Positions 27,599 to 37,758 are shown, counted from the stretch's first letter. The stretch: DNA of 64,000 bases from Corynebacterium mustelae (GCF_001020985.1 NZ_CP011542.1:2356001-2420000), one strand, 5' to 3'. The notes: generated by a model not told the origin, from the sequence alone. Made by a program: numbers and translations.

Positions 27599-28561
27599 TT
27601 ACGACAGTCGCGGCTGCCGCTTGATGTGATAATTAATCACCTGGCTAGCTATTTCAGCATCGTCGATACCGACAATAACGGACCCGGTCTCCCCCACCCT
27701 GGCCAAAACCTTTACCCCTGGGCCGTCACTGAGAACCAGCGCGGTCTGCTCTTCACTCAATCGAACGCCCCAACCACCGTATTCCTTCGCCGTTACCATT
27801 AACGATTCGGCTCCTGTTATTTTATCCCACGGCACCGTCATAGAGATTATATGAAGCAGCAATCCCACATGTATTCCATCAGCATTAATGGCGACCGAAA
27901 TCTGGACAAGCTGCAAGACTATCAGCGGTAACACTATCCCCATGGCCATGGCTGAGACAGAGTGGAACATAAACCCAAGGAGAACAACCACACAACCGAC
28001 CGCAATCAATACGACTTTCAGCTTCCGGCCGATCCGAACATTACCCGCCCAGGTTTGTTCCGGGGAGATTGCCGCAGATTCCCCCGATCGCCCTAACATA
28101 GCTGGCGCCACAGCCCGTGTGTTTACGATTACCCGACCAAGCAGAAAGAAAACCAGCGCAATAATCAATGCTGGAACAATCCACAGCGGCGAAAACTTAG
28201 CGTCAGCAGCCTTAGCCACACCGACCTGCCCCAGCACAATGCCTAACGTATAGGTTCCAAGGAAGCCGGTTGTTGCCAGCGCTAACCCACTATGTAGCCG
28301 GAAACTGTTAACCGACGCAGCACCAAGGCGCAACACTTGGCACAGGAATACAGAAACCAGCACGGCTATCAGGGCATGTGACCACACGAACACTGCGGGG
28401 CTGCCAAAGTTATACGGCGTTGTACCAGTTAAGTTGAACCCCACCGCCATGGGGTTCGGCAATTGGGCTAACTGCATGGTGGCATAGATCGCCCACAACG
28501 CAGTAAACACAATCGCCACCCAGGTCAGTTTGCGAATTTCGCGGCGCTTAGGATTAACCAT
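27599..28561 (-). CDS. DUF1648-type membrane protein, copy 2
   Basis: 320 aa from ATG 28561. This start aligns exactly with the paralogue (MVNPKRREI against MSKPQHREI) and is preferred over the GTG at 28573, which abuts the GGGGAG. Same architecture: membrane helix, LPNPMAVGFNLTGTTPYNFGSP (DUF1648), about seven helices, and a C-terminal cytoplasmic domain with MTVPWDKITGAESLMVTAKEYGGWGVRLSEEQTALVLSDGPGVK. It is a separate transcription unit ended by the hairpin at 27506. No regulator gene lies directly upstream of it, so it may be controlled by the nearby YtrA-type protein. Function unknown. Confidence 0.8.
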   Translation of the reverse strand: MVNPKRREIRKLTWVAIVFTALWAIYATMQLAQLPNPMAVGFNLTGTTPYNFGSPAVFVWSHALIAVLVSVFLCQVLRLGAASVNSFRLHSGLALATTGFLGTYTLGIVLGQVGVAKAADAKFSPLWIVPALIIALVFFLLGRVIVNTRAVAPAMLGRSGESAAISPEQTWAGNVRIGRKLKVVLIAVGCVVVLLGFMFHSVSAMAMGIVLPLIVLQLVQISVAINADGIHVGLLLHIISMTVPWDKITGAESLMVTAKEYGGWGVRLSEEQTALVLSDGPGVKVLARVGETGSVIVGIDDAEIASQVINYHIKRQPRLS

Positions 28562-28693
28562 CGTCGAACTCACTCCCCTTAATTATTTATAACCATTGTC
28601 GATGTATCGCTATGGTCACTGTACCCGCTCGCGGCGGCGCTAACAGGCTTTTCGACGAAAAACGCATCGGACGTAAAGTGCCTTGTAAAAGTC

Positions 28694-28754
28694 AAAAACC
28701 GTCGTCGGTTCCCATACATCTGGAAACTGACGACGGTTTAAGCGTCGAAAAGCT
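28694..28754 (-). terminator. Hairpin terminator of ileS, repeat copy 2
   Basis: Begins three bases after the ileS stop. On the minus strand it forms an 11-bp perfect stem (AAACCGTCGTC / GACGACGGTTT), with extra pairing inside the loop, followed by TTTTT. 60 of 61 bases match the element at 27506-27566. The 11-mer CGTCGAAAAGC occupies its outer flank (28743-28753). Confidence 0.85.
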
Positions 28755-28756
28755 CC

Positions 28757-31700
28757 TTACACCTTTGACACAGCAGCCGTAACGTTAGCCACCACTTCAT
28801 GCGGCAAGCTTTGATCTGTCACGACGCTAAAGTCCACCGCGAGGACCTCACCAGCGATAAATTCCTTGTGGCGGTTAGCCCACTCCACTTTATCGGCGGG
28901 CACAGCCAACGTAACCGCAATCCGGTCGGAGACTTCAAAGCCGCTAGACTTACGTGCGTCCTGCAACCCACGAACCACGTCTGCAGCCCAACCTTCGGCC
29001 TCCAATTCCTCGGTAACGGTCATGTCCAACAAAACCAAACCACCAACTCCTGGAATCTGAGCCGTGGACTTTGGATCAGCCGCAACCAACCGCTCGTTAA
29101 ACTCATCCGGATTCAGCTCAATGCCATCAGCTATAACCGTACCGGAATCAGTGTGCTCATAATTACCAGCTTTGACGGCCTTGATAACCCGCTGCACATC
29201 GCCACCTAAGCGTGGACCTGCGACCTTAGCGTTAACTACCACTTCGAAGCGACCAACGGAATCAACATCATCGGTAAGGACAACCTCCTTCACGTTGACC
29301 TCATCACGGATGATAGCTGCGAAATCACTCAACTGGTCGGACTCCGTAACTGCAACAGTCAGTTTCGGCAACGGCAACCGGTTCCGCAACTTATGAGCCT
29401 TACGCAGCGACGATGCCGCAGAACACACGCCACAGGTTTCATCCATGGCAGACACTAGCGCAGCATCTGCCGGGAAGTCCTCCGGCTTCGGGAAGTCCGT
29501 CAGATGCACGGAGCGCACACCAGTCAAACCACGCCAGATCACCTCAGAGATCATCGGCAACAGCGGCGCAGTTACCCGGGTCAGCGTCTCCAAAACCGTA
29601 TAAAGCGTATTAAATGCTTCCGGATGCTCATCGTCGCCTGCCCAGAACCGTTCCCGTGACCGACGCACATACCAGTTGGTTAACGCCTCACAGAACCAGC
29701 GGACTTCATCACATGCACGAGCGATATCCGTGTTATCCAATGCCTCATTGGTGTTTCGCACCAGATCGTGCAGCTTGGCCAGGATATACCGGTCCAGCAC
29801 ATCACTGGAATCCACCGACCAGGTTGCAGGCTTTGACGAATACAGCTGCAAGAAGGAATACGCATTCCACATCGGCAATAATGCTTGGCGCACGCCTTCA
29901 CGGATACCCTGCTCGGTGACAATCAGGTTGCCGCCGCGCAGGATAGGCGAGGACATGAGGAACCACCGCATCGCGTCCGAACCATCCCGTTGGAACACCT
30001 CATTAACATTCGGGTAATTGCCCTTAGACTTACTCATCTTCAGGCCGTCATCGCCCAAAACGATGCCGTGTGCCACTACCTTCTTGTATGCAGGCCGATC
30101 AAAAAGCGCCGTTGCCAACACATGCATGGTGTAGAACCAACCCCTCGTCTGGCCGGAATACTCCACGATGAAATCGGAAGGGGAATGAGTTTCAAACCAC
30201 TCCTTGTTTTCAAACGGGTAGTGCTTTTGCGCAAACGGCATCGAACCCGACTCAAACCAACAATCCAGAACCTCCGGAACCCGGCGCATCATGGACTTAC
30301 CAGTTGGATCATCTGGGTTAGGGCGCACCAACTCGTCGATATATGGCCGGTGTAACGAGGTTGGACGCACCCCGAAGTCCCGCTCAAGCTCATCAAGGGA
30401 ACCATAGACGTCCACCCGTGGATAGTTCTCATCATCAGAAACCCACACCGGGATTGGTGAACCCCAATAACGGTTGCGGGAGATATTCCAGTCCCGTGCA
30501 CCTTCTAACCATTTACCAAACTGACCATCCCGGATATGCGCAGGCATCCACTCGATCTCATTATGGTTTAGTTCCACCATGCGATCGCGGAACTTCGTGA
30601 CCGCTACGAACCATGACGGCAAAGCCATGTAGATCAGCGGCTCTCCGGAACGCCAGGAATGCGGATAGGAGTGCTCGATGGTTTGATGCCGAACCACCCG
30701 CTGCGCAGCTTTAAGGTCACGGATGATGTTCTTATTGGCATCGAATACCAACTGGCCTTCATAATCCGGTACCAGTGAGGTGAACTTACCGTCCATGTCC
30801 ACCGGGATAACGACATCAATGCCCGCTGCCTCACAGGCAAACATATCGTCCTCACCGAAAGCAGGTGCAAGGTGGACGATACCGGTACCATCCTCGGTGG
30901 TCACATACTCCGCAGCGATGATCTGGAACGCATTGGGGTGATCCCGGAAATAGTCAAAGACCGGCTCATAAGTCAATCCCACTAGCTCTGAACCAGGGTG
31001 GGTAGACACCACCGTGTACTCCCCTAGTTCCTTGGCGTAAGCAGACACCAAATTTTCCGCCAATAACAACCGCTGGCCCTCAAAGTCTGCCACGCCACCA
31101 GCGCCAACTTCTACCAAGGCATAGGTAACGGAAGGATTCACCGCCAACGCCAAGTTAGAGGGCAACGTCCACGGTGTGGTGGTCCAGGCAAGTGCAGCAG
31201 CTCCCACCAGATCCAGGTTTGCCGAACTATCAGCAAGTCGACCAGTGATCGGCAACGTGACCGTAAGCGTCGGGTCCTGGCGCATCTTGTAGGAATCATC
31301 CAACCGCGTTTCCTGATTAGACAACGGAGTATGCTCCGCCCAGGAATACGGCAACACCCTAAAGCCCTGATAGATCAGTCCCTTATCGTAAAGCGTTTTA
31401 AACGCCCACATGACGGACTCCATAAAGTCCATGTCCATGGTTTTATAACCGTTATCGAAATCCACCCACCGAGCTTGGCGAGTCACATACTCTTTCCACT
31501 CCTCGGTGTATTGCAACACCGACGTGGCGCAGTACTCGTTGAATTTCTCTAGACCCATGGACTCGATCTCACCCTTGTCCTTGATGCCTAGTTGCTTCTC
31601 TGCCTCTAATTCCGCAGGCAAACCGTGGCAGTCCCAGCCAAAGACGCGCCCCACCAAATTGCCCTTCATGGTGCGGTAACGTGGGATGATATCTTTGACG

Positions 31701-31915
31701 TAACCAGTTAACAGGTGCCCATAGTGCGGCAGACCATTTGCAAAAGGCGGGCCGTCATAAAAAACGAATTCTTCATCAGCGGCACGGTTTTCTAAGGAAG
31801 CGCTAAAAGTCCGGCCATCAGCCCAATACGCTAAAACTTGCTGCTCCATTTCCGGAAACTTGGACGATCCACCCGTCATGTCGACTTTGGGATACACTTT
31901 GCCCACATCAGCCAT
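28757..31915 (-). CDS. ileS: Isoleucyl-tRNA synthetase
   Basis: 1052 aa, class I aminoacyl-tRNA synthetase that charges tRNA-Ile. HIGH-like signature GLPHYGHLL near residue 60, editing domain in the middle ([24 protein letters not shown]), catalytic core with [18 protein letters not shown], and KMSKS in [12 protein letters not shown]. The length and the C-terminal region are of the eukaryotic-like type found in Mycobacterium and Corynebacterium, the type known for low mupirocin sensitivity. ATG at 31915 with AGGAG upstream. Controlled by the T-box leader immediately 5' and ended by the hairpin at 28694. Confidence 0.97.
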   Translation of the reverse strand: MADVGKVYPKVDMTGGSSKFPEMEQQVLAYWADGRTFSASLENRAADEEFVFYDGPPFANGLPHYGHLLTGYVKDIIPRYRTMKGNLVGRVFGWDCHGLPAELEAEKQLGIKDKGEIESMGLEKFNEYCATSVLQYTEEWKEYVTRQARWVDFDNGYKTMDMDFMESVMWAFKTLYDKGLIYQGFRVLPYSWAEHTPLSNQETRLDDSYKMRQDPTLTVTLPITGRLADSSANLDLVGAAALAWTTTPWTLPSNLALAVNPSVTYALVEVGAGGVADFEGQRLLLAENLVSAYAKELGEYTVVSTHPGSELVGLTYEPVFDYFRDHPNAFQIIAAEYVTTEDGTGIVHLAPAFGEDDMFACEAAGIDVVIPVDMDGKFTSLVPDYEGQLVFDANKNIIRDLKAAQRVVRHQTIEHSYPHSWRSGEPLIYMALPSWFVAVTKFRDRMVELNHNEIEWMPAHIRDGQFGKWLEGARDWNISRNRYWGSPIPVWVSDDENYPRVDVYGSLDELERDFGVRPTSLHRPYIDELVRPNPDDPTGKSMMRRVPEVLDCWFESGSMPFAQKHYPFENKEWFETHSPSDFIVEYSGQTRGWFYTMHVLATALFDRPAYKKVVAHGIVLGDDGLKMSKSKGNYPNVNEVFQRDGSDAMRWFLMSSPILRGGNLIVTEQGIREGVRQALLPMWNAYSFLQLYSSKPATWSVDSSDVLDRYILAKLHDLVRNTNEALDNTDIARACDEVRWFCEALTNWYVRRSRERFWAGDDEHPEAFNTLYTVLETLTRVTAPLLPMISEVIWRGLTGVRSVHLTDFPKPEDFPADAALVSAMDETCGVCSAASSLRKAHKLRNRLPLPKLTVAVTESDQLSDFAAIIRDEVNVKEVVLTDDVDSVGRFEVVVNAKVAGPRLGGDVQRVIKAVKAGNYEHTDSGTVIADGIELNPDEFNERLVAADPKSTAQIPGVGGLVLLDMTVTEELEAEGWAADVVRGLQDARKSSGFEVSDRIAVTLAVPADKVEWANRHKEFIAGEVLAVDFSVVTDQSLPHEVVANVTAAVSKV

Positions 31916-32238
31916 GAGATTGTTCTCCTAAACCTACAAGTTTTTACCAGTTCTTTTATTGGTTGCGGGGACGCTTGCACGCGGTACCACCCCGCTTGGG
32001 TGCAGCTACGCTACACCCCACTTCATTAGGTTAAGGAGATGACGGTCTTACCCGTCCGGTTCTACTGAGGCACTTCATAGGTGCCGGTTCTTCCGGAAGG
32101 CTCCCCGGTGATTGCCGGATCATTGCCTAAAAATAAGGAGGGATATGTTATCTGATAATTCCACCGCAATGCTGATTTATGGTTCAGTGCTACCAACACA
32201 ACCCCATAATCATCAAGTGCGATAAGACTTATCATGTG
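31916..32238 (-). promoter_or_regulatory. ileS T-box leader (tRNA-Ile sensing)
   Basis: The T-box core TGGTACCGCG is on the minus strand at 31989-31980, within GGGGTGGTACCGCG. Upstream are several GC stems, including CCGGCAATCACCGGGG (~32100-32125), whose loop could present ATC as the Ile specifier in an ultrashort stem I of the actinobacterial kind. No U-run terminator follows the T-box. The AGGAG of ileS lies ~55 bases downstream, so control of translation initiation is likely, as established for actinobacterial ileS T-boxes. A TATACT -10 candidate is at 32250-32245. Exact stem boundaries are inferred. Confidence 0.9.
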
Positions 32239-32276
32239 TGGTCAAGTATAACCGACCCTCAGTATCGAAATTCAAA

Positions 32277-32441
32277 TCAGGACTGATCGTTACGCTTACG
32301 CACGTAATCAATCGTGAGACAAATCAGGCCCGCAACAGCCGAAATAATTGCAGCGAATTGCCAATAACCACCAGTCAGGGCCACGGATAGCACCAAAAAG
32401 CCGATGCCTAAAAACCCTAAACCAAGCGCAGCGATCAGCAT
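32277..32441 (-). CDS. Small two-helix membrane protein
   Basis: 54 aa. ATG at 32441 with GGAG (GGAACGGAGTG) five to nine bases upstream. The sequence has two hydrophobic segments (LIAALGLGFLGIGFLVLSVAL and FAAIISAVAGLICLTI) separated by TGGYWQ and ends in a basic tail DYVRKRND. It lies between divIVA and ileS on the same strand. I recall small membrane genes at this place in other corynebacteria, but no function. Confidence 0.7.
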   Translation of the reverse strand: MLIAALGLGFLGIGFLVLSVALTGGYWQFAAIISAVAGLICLTIDYVRKRNDQS

Positions 32442-32530
32442 ATTTCACTCCGTTCCCAATTTAATGTGCATGGCCTTGGAAGCCATTAGATTTTACTATG
32501 TATTTCTAACAAATCTTGTGCTACAACCGC

Positions 32531-32572
32531 AAAAACCTCCTGGGTGAGATCGGTCGTCACCTAGGAGGTTTG
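32531..32572 (-). terminator. Rho-independent terminator of divIVA
   Basis: The stem AAACCTCCTAGGTGA / TCACCCAGGAGGTTT (minus strand, 15 positions, one mismatch), ending in TTTTTG, lies 26 bases after the divIVA stop. Confidence 0.85.
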
Positions 32573-32598
32573 CGTTCGCGCTTAGCTTAGATCAGCAC

Positions 32599-33546
32599 TT
32601 ACTTGTCACTGCCCGGCAAAGCAGAGCCGCGGGATTCCAACTCTTCCAATTGGCTTTGCAGCAGGGTCTTAAGCCGGGTGCGGTATTCGCGCTCGAAGGT
32701 ACGTAATTCCGCAATCCGGGTTTCCAGAGCCGTCTGCTGCTGCTTAACAGTAGCCATGATTTCAGTGTGCTTACGCTCAGCATCAGCCTGAAGCGCATTA
32801 GCCTTGTCTTCGGCAGCCTTAACCTGAGCTTCAGCACGGGAGTTCGCTTCCGCAATAGTTTGCTCAGATTTCGCCTGCGCATCAGAAACCAGACGATCAG
32901 CCAGTGCATTCGCCTCAGCAATCTGCTTATCCGAACGCAACCGGGCGTCTTCCAGGGTGGCGCGCGCGGTAGCTTCAGCAGAGGAGATTTGCTTCTCAGC
33001 TGCAGCACGAGCGTCGTCAAGCATCGAACGAGACTCAGCCTGCGCCTCGCTGGTCATGCGATCAGCCATCTCCTGCGCAAGACCAAGCACCTTTGCAGCC
33101 TGCATGTGGGTGTCTGGGCTGACCGGGTCACCAGTTGGCAAGACTGCAGCGGCGGAAACCGATGCAGCGGAAGAAGCAGACTTTGCAGCTTCAGCTTCAG
33201 CCTTCGCTGCACGCGCCTCAGCATGTGCCCGCTCCGCATCAGCCTTCGCGTCCGCCAACTTCGCGTTGTACTCATTGCGCAACTGCGACTCGATCTGCGC
33301 ACGAATTGCGGACTCATCCACGCTTGCACCACCGCGGGACGGCGCCCCACCGGAACGTGCCTGCTCAAGCTCAGCTTTGAGCTCTTCTACCTGCTGACGA
33401 AGATCATCGTTCTCGTCTTGAATCTCGGCGAGAGTATCCTCAACCAGGTCCAAGAACTGATCGACCTCATCCTCGTTGTAGCCGCGCTTGCCAATCGGCG
33501 GCTTGCTGAAAGCGACGTTATGCACATCGGCTGGAGTCAGCGGCAT
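32599..33546 (-). CDS. divIVA: DivIVA/Wag31 polar growth scaffold
   Basis: 315 aa from ATG 33546 ([13 protein letters not shown]), with GAAGGGA upstream; an in-frame ATG at 33570 is less likely. The N-terminal lipid-binding DivIVA domain ([20 protein letters not shown], then [15 protein letters not shown]) is followed by coiled coil, a short linker, and a long Ala/Glu/Lys-rich coiled coil to residue ~300. In corynebacteria the protein localises at negatively curved poles and recruits the apical cell-wall machinery. It sits at the end of the dcw cluster after yggT, as in Mycobacterium (wag31). Own terminator downstream. Confidence 0.96.
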   Translation of the reverse strand: MPLTPADVHNVAFSKPPIGKRGYNEDEVDQFLDLVEDTLAEIQDENDDLRQQVEELKAELEQARSGGAPSRGGASVDESAIRAQIESQLRNEYNAKLADAKADAERAHAEARAAKAEAEAAKSASSAASVSAAAVLPTGDPVSPDTHMQAAKVLGLAQEMADRMTSEAQAESRSMLDDARAAAEKQISSAEATARATLEDARLRSDKQIAEANALADRLVSDAQAKSEQTIAEANSRAEAQVKAAEDKANALQADAERKHTEIMATVKQQQTALETRIAELRTFEREYRTRLKTLLQSQLEELESRGSALPGSDK

Positions 33547-33570
33547 GGAACTATTCCCTTCGAGATTCAT

Positions 33571-34071
33571 AGACTATCTTCAATCCGGATCCGTCGAACC
33601 GAAGATATAACTTTTATAACGTTCTTGTTAACCATAACGCACATTCAAGTCTAAATGTTAAGTCCAGTTATCAATCTGAACGCCGAACGCCCAGGAAGCA
33701 CCTGCGCAGATTCCCGCGATTACAGCGGTAAACAGGTGTTTTAGATAGTCCAAAAAATTCTTATAATTTTTTGGATTTTTAGTCTTTTCACCGCCCCAAG
33801 TAGCCCACCCCACACTCCCACCGCCCCCAGTAGTGGGTACCAAAAATATAGAATCCATAAACCTTTTTCCGACACGCCCGTCGGAAACACCATGAAAGTA
33901 TAAAGAGATTATCGTTCTAGTATTTTTCGCGTTTTCCGCGCGTCCCAATACCGTTAGACGAAAAAACTAACCGGCCCTTCCCACAGAAAAAACCGCAGAA
34001 AAAGGCCGAAAAACTAACGTCCGAACAACTGTTTTATGCCCATCGCCGCTTACAAACCGGCAATGTGAACC
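33571..34071. other. Intergenic region between yggT and divIVA, AT-rich 3' half
   Basis: 501 bases. The part next to divIVA must hold its promoter. A 96-codon minus-strand frame (33658-33948) is present but has only TTG or internal ATG starts, poor codon use and a CACCGCCCCC-rich stretch, so I do not call it. The sequence TTTTTGGATTTTTAGTC with AATTTTTTGG is notably A/T-rich against its surroundings. Confidence 0.4.
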
Positions 34072-34359
34072 TTACAGCACTTGCTGGACCACAAGCTGCA
34101 AAAGCGACAAACCAAAGTACAAAACCAAGACGGACAGATCCAAGGCAACGTTATTCATTCGTAACGGTGGAATGATCGAACGCAGTGCCTTGACCGGTGG
34201 GTCAGTAAGTACGAAAAGAGTTTCAGCGAATCGGGTAAACCAACTCGGAGCTGTGAAGTTTCGGGAAAATGAGACGATCATTTCCACCAAAATCCTACCG
34301 ATGAGGATGTACATGTAAATCTCGATCGCCCAAGACAAGGCAAACTTTACTACTTCCAC
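34072..34359 (-). CDS. YggT family membrane protein
   Basis: 95 aa from a GTG at 34359 (VEVVKFALSWAIEIYMYILIGRILVE). A TTG at 34389 would add ten residues that lack family similarity; GGAAGG lies upstream of the GTG at rather long spacing. Two hydrophobic helices flank the conserved segment FVLTDPPVKALRSIIPP. YggT proteins stand between sepF and divIVA in most actinobacterial dcw clusters and are thought to be linked to division or osmotic balance. This is the expected place and size. Confidence 0.88.
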   Translation of the reverse strand: MEVVKFALSWAIEIYMYILIGRILVEMIVSFSRNFTAPSWFTRFAETLFVLTDPPVKALRSIIPPLRMNNVALDLSVLVLYFGLSLLQLVVQQVL

Positions 34360-34638
34360 GTTGTTTTCATTAACCTTCCGTAGTGACAAAACTGGGGTTT
34401 TAGCCTACTGCATTACTTTAAAGCAGGTTGCGAACTTGGAAAAACCGCTGCCCTAGCCTAAAAAATCCACGCCCTTACACCTTAGCCAATTAAGCTTAAG
34501 TCGCTAATGGTGAAACGACGTGGAGTACGAATTTGTTTCCAGTTACGAAGAATACAACATGATTATGTTTTAAGCGGAAGCGTCGAAGTGCAACATATGT
34601 GTGCGAGAGGAATTATGGTAACCACACTCGCACCAGCG

Positions 34639-35079
34639 CTATTGAATGTTCGCAGCTCGACGCAGGTCGTGAAGATCGACGGTTGAGTGCTCTGGCGTGA
34701 TGGCAAAAATCTTGCCTTCCAGCTTACGCATCTGTCCCCGTAATGCGTAGCACAGCCCGGCAGCGAAATCGATGATGCGCTTCGCTTCATCCGCCTGCAT
34801 TCCACTCATATCGAAAATAACGGCATCGCCATCGCGGAATGGCTCACCGATCTTTACGGCATCGTTGTAATTGAAAATCTTGACCGCAACGATCGAGGTG
34901 TTGTACACCACTTCGCGCTCGTCACGGTAATCGTCGTATGCAGGCTCGTAGGCAACTCGCTCCGGAGCGTATGCTACGGCACCGTCGTAGCGCGGCGCGT
35001 CTGCATAATATGGATCCTCGTGCTCCATCTCATATGGGCCAAGACCGAAGAATTGCTTTGTTTTATTGACGATTGACAT
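34639..35079 (-). CDS. sepF: Cell division protein SepF
   Basis: 146 aa, membrane anchor and bundler of FtsZ in Actinobacteria. The N-terminus can form the amphipathic membrane helix (MSIVNKTKQFFGLGP). An acidic/Tyr-rich linker follows, then the SepF core from ~60: VAVKIFNYNDAVKIGEPFRDGDAVIFDMSGM with EAKRIIDFAAGLCYALRGQM. GAGGGGAAGGGA precedes the ATG. It is preceded by a 149-base gap where yggS would normally lie (see findings). Confidence 0.96.
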   Translation of the reverse strand: MSIVNKTKQFFGLGPYEMEHEDPYYADAPRYDGAVAYAPERVAYEPAYDDYRDEREVVYNTSIVAVKIFNYNDAVKIGEPFRDGDAVIFDMSGMQADEAKRIIDFAAGLCYALRGQMRKLEGKIFAITPEHSTVDLHDLRRAANIQ

Positions 35080-35228
35080 GGTGGTTTAGTTCCCTTCCCC
35101 TCGTATATCTGACTGGTATCAACTTCGTAACGGTTGGATATTTTTTAAAGTACTGTGCCCTACCGTGTGTTACTGGTTCGGACACGCGGTGTGGCGTGAA
35201 AAATTTGCCAAATTTCTCTTATGAAATT

Positions 35229-35954
35229 TTAAGTAAGAAATATGACGCCCGCTTGCCGCCCAGTGGTTCCTTCCCGGCGATAAGAAAAGAAAGATTCGTC
35301 CTCAATAGTGCAACGCGGATCGGCGTCAATTGCGGTCACACCCAGCCCCATTAATTGGCGTACTAGGCCAGCACGGACATCAATTCCCCATGTTTTCTTA
35401 TATGTCCGGGTTAACGAACCAGGCAGATGCTTTTCGACGTCACGGGCCATCGCTTCTGGCACCTCATAACGGTTACCGCTGGCCGCGGCCCCCAGTAACG
35501 CATGTATGTTTTCTGGCTGTGCGCCGAGCCTCATCATTGTTTCCACGGTTGTGGACACTATCCCATTCCTAGCGCCCATCCGCCCGGCATGAACGGCGGC
35601 AATAACGCCAGCTTCGGTATCGGACAGCAACACTGGCACACAATCGGCCACAAGAACGCACAGCGCAAGCTGGGTGTCGGTGGTAACCATCGCATCGGTA
35701 GCAGGCACAACTGTTCCTCGCATTTCCTGATCAACAATGGTTACTGTGTTGGAGTGGATCTGTTCCATCCACAACAGTTGCTCGAATTGCAGGCCAAGCA
35801 CCGAAGCCAATCGCTCTCGATTGGCACGAACCGCCTGAGGATCGTCACCGACATGTTCACCAAGATTGAACGATTCATATGGGGGTACAGACACACCTCC
35901 GAACCGATTGGTAAACACTTTACGGACGGGACGACTATCGACGGTTCTTGCCAT
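35229..35954 (-). CDS. pgeF: Laccase-domain protein PgeF/YfiH (peptidoglycan editing factor or purine nucleoside enzyme)
   Basis: 241 aa of the YfiH/multi-copper polyphenol oxidase domain family. The zinc/copper-type ligands and signature blocks are visible: QIHSNTVTIVDQ, VLVADCVPVLLSD, AAVHAGRMGARNGIV, and the C-terminal CTIEDESFFSYRREG. Members correct peptidoglycan precursors (E. coli PgeF) or phosphorolyse purine nucleosides. AGGAAG lies just before the ATG. Directly downstream of ftsZ, as in Mycobacterium tuberculosis (ftsZ, then the yfiH homologue). Contains an exact reverse copy of the 11-mer motif at 35429-35439. Confidence 0.92.
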   Translation of the reverse strand: MARTVDSRPVRKVFTNRFGGVSVPPYESFNLGEHVGDDPQAVRANRERLASVLGLQFEQLLWMEQIHSNTVTIVDQEMRGTVVPATDAMVTTDTQLALCVLVADCVPVLLSDTEAGVIAAVHAGRMGARNGIVSTTVETMMRLGAQPENIHALLGAAASGNRYEVPEAMARDVEKHLPGSLTRTYKKTWGIDVRAGLVRQLMGLGVTAIDADPRCTIEDESFFSYRREGTTGRQAGVIFLT

Positions 35955-36049
35955 TGACTTCCTAAACTAGCGATTGAATTCTTCGGCGTTTGGGGTTAAC
36001 TGCGATATGATCGCGGTTTATATAAGGCGACCTAAAATAACACCAGTAA

Positions 36050-37267
36050 TTACCGGAGGAAATCCGGTACGTCTAGTTCATCACTATTGGATGCAGGTTG
36101 TTCCCGGTGCTCCCGATTGGTAAACAGTCCACCGCTGCGATCATCGCGGTACGAAGGCTGGAATTCCGTGGAGCGACGATGCCGGGCATCATAGTCATCT
36201 TCACGAGACTCTTGGCCAAACAGTGATGAGCCCTCAGTGACCGGGGCTGGAGTAACTGGCTCAACCAAATGCGGCTTTTGTACTTCTGGCTCCGGCTGCC
36301 GCTGAATCGGGGTATCAGATTTGCGCCCTTCGAATCCGGTAGCGATAACAGTAACCCGGACTTCGTCACCTAAGTTATCGTCAAAAATGGTTCCAAAGAT
36401 TAGGTTAACGTCGCCGTCTGCCTTTTCTTGAACCATGGTGGCAGCGTCATTAACTTCCTGCAGTCCGAGATCAGAACCGCCAGCAACAGAGAGCAACACT
36501 CCCTTGGCACCCTCCATCGTCGATTCTAAAAGCGGGGAGTTAATGGCCTGTTGAGCTGCGCTCATAACGCGATTTTCACCGCGTGCAGAACCTACACCCA
36601 TGAGTGCCGAACCAGCGTCGGCCATAACGGAACGAACATCGGCAAAGTCAACGTTAATCAGACCTGGGATAGTGATTAGGTCGGTAATACCTTGAACACC
36701 GTTGTGCAATACCTGGTCGGCGGCACGAAACGCCTCCATCATGGTCAAATTGGAGGAATCCAGCTGCAACAGGCGGTCATTCGGGATCACTATCAAGGTG
36801 TCACACACCTCACGCAGAGCATCGATTCCAGCCATTGCCTGGCGGGTACGCTTCTGACCCTCGAACTTGAATGGTCGAGTAACGACACCGACGGTCAACG
36901 CGCCCATTTTCTTAGCAATGGCCGCCACCACGGGAGCAGCACCCGTTCCGGTTCCGCCACCTTCACCTGCGGTAACGAATACCATGTCTGCACCCTTGAG
37001 GGTTTCTTCAATTTCGCTCTTGTGGTCTTCAGCGGATTGCCGTCCGACCTCGGGGTTAGCACCGGCGCCTAGGCCACGGGTTGCCTCCCGGCCAATGTCG
37101 AGCTTTACATCTGCATCGGAGAACATAAGGGCTTGCGAATCAGTATTGACCGCAATAAATTCAACGCCCTTTAATCCCTCCTCAATCATGCGGTTGACGG
37201 CGTTGACGCCGCCGCCGCCGACACCAACAACCTTGATAACGGCGAGGTAGTTATCTGGGGAAGTCAT
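36050..37267 (-). CDS. ftsZ: Cell division GTPase FtsZ
   Basis: 405 aa, tubulin-like GTPase that forms the Z-ring. N-terminal GTP-binding blocks [16 protein letters not shown] and the tubulin signature GGGTGTG (in [16 protein letters not shown], ~100). The T7-loop region is [20 protein letters not shown]. The C-terminal linker is long and charged, ending in the conserved partner-binding peptide [11 protein letters not shown] 490-base promoter-rich gap lies upstream, so ftsZ is expressed at least partly on its own. Confidence 0.98.
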   Translation of the reverse strand: MTSPDNYLAVIKVVGVGGGGVNAVNRMIEEGLKGVEFIAVNTDSQALMFSDADVKLDIGREATRGLGAGANPEVGRQSAEDHKSEIEETLKGADMVFVTAGEGGGTGTGAAPVVAAIAKKMGALTVGVVTRPFKFEGQKRTRQAMAGIDALREVCDTLIVIPNDRLLQLDSSNLTMMEAFRAADQVLHNGVQGITDLITIPGLINVDFADVRSVMADAGSALMGVGSARGENRVMSAAQQAINSPLLESTMEGAKGVLLSVAGGSDLGLQEVNDAATMVQEKADGDVNLIFGTIFDDNLGDEVRVTVIATGFEGRKSDTPIQRQPEPEVQKPHLVEPVTPAPVTEGSSLFGQESREDDYDARHRRSTEFQPSYRDDRSGGLFTNREHREQPASNSDELDVPDFLR

Positions 37268-37727
37268 AAATGAGACTCGCCTTTCCGTATGGGTATATCC
37301 AAAGTTTTGCCTATCGAATCCTATCGTGAACTAAATCCCAGTGAGGTAATTTGGGGTCATTTATCTGCACCCAGCCCCGTGAGAAAGCCAACAATATGAT
37401 TCTGCTTTCGCAGTTACATCTTGTCCGAAAACTCGGCACTGGGTGGGGACATTTTGGGCGGCGTGTCGGCACCTTCAACCCAAGGTTTAGACTTTTTACG
37501 TGCGATTATGAGAATTACCTAAATGGAAATCGAATATGCTACCAGCGGATTCTAGTACCCCCTACGACAGTATCCCCAGCGACTATTTTAAACACTGTTC
37601 TCACTTTTCACCCCATGAGCAGCGCGATTAACTAAAGTGCACAATTGACTTTTTCAGTCACAATAGTTCCTAGTATCACCATCTACCCCAGCGCCAACTG
37701 CCACGCAATTCAAATGATAAATCTAGG
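37268..37727 (-). promoter_or_regulatory. ftsZ upstream region with several candidate promoters
   Basis: About 460 bases without a gene. On the minus strand several -10-like hexamers appear (TAGAAT in TACTAGAATCC, TAAAAT in TTTAAAATAG, TAATTC). ftsZ of corynebacteria is known to have multiple promoters in this gap. Which ones are active cannot be decided from sequence. No repeat or open frame is credible. Confidence 0.5.
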
Positions 37728-37758
37728 GAAATTTTTTCTCCAGCAGTGAAAAAATTTC
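37728..37758 (-). repeat. Perfect 11-bp AT-rich inverted repeat abutting the ftsQ stop
   Basis: GAAATTTTTTC and GAAAAAATTTC separated by nine bases, the last base being the first of the ftsQ stop codon complement. It could fold as a weak hairpin in the ftsQ 3' end, acting as partial terminator or RNA-processing site between ftsQ and ftsZ. Confidence 0.6.

Noticed and set aside
33658-33948. 96-codon minus-strand frame between yggT and divIVA
   Set aside because: Only a TTG or internal ATG start, low-complexity and poor codon use. It could be a decayed gene but I cannot support it.
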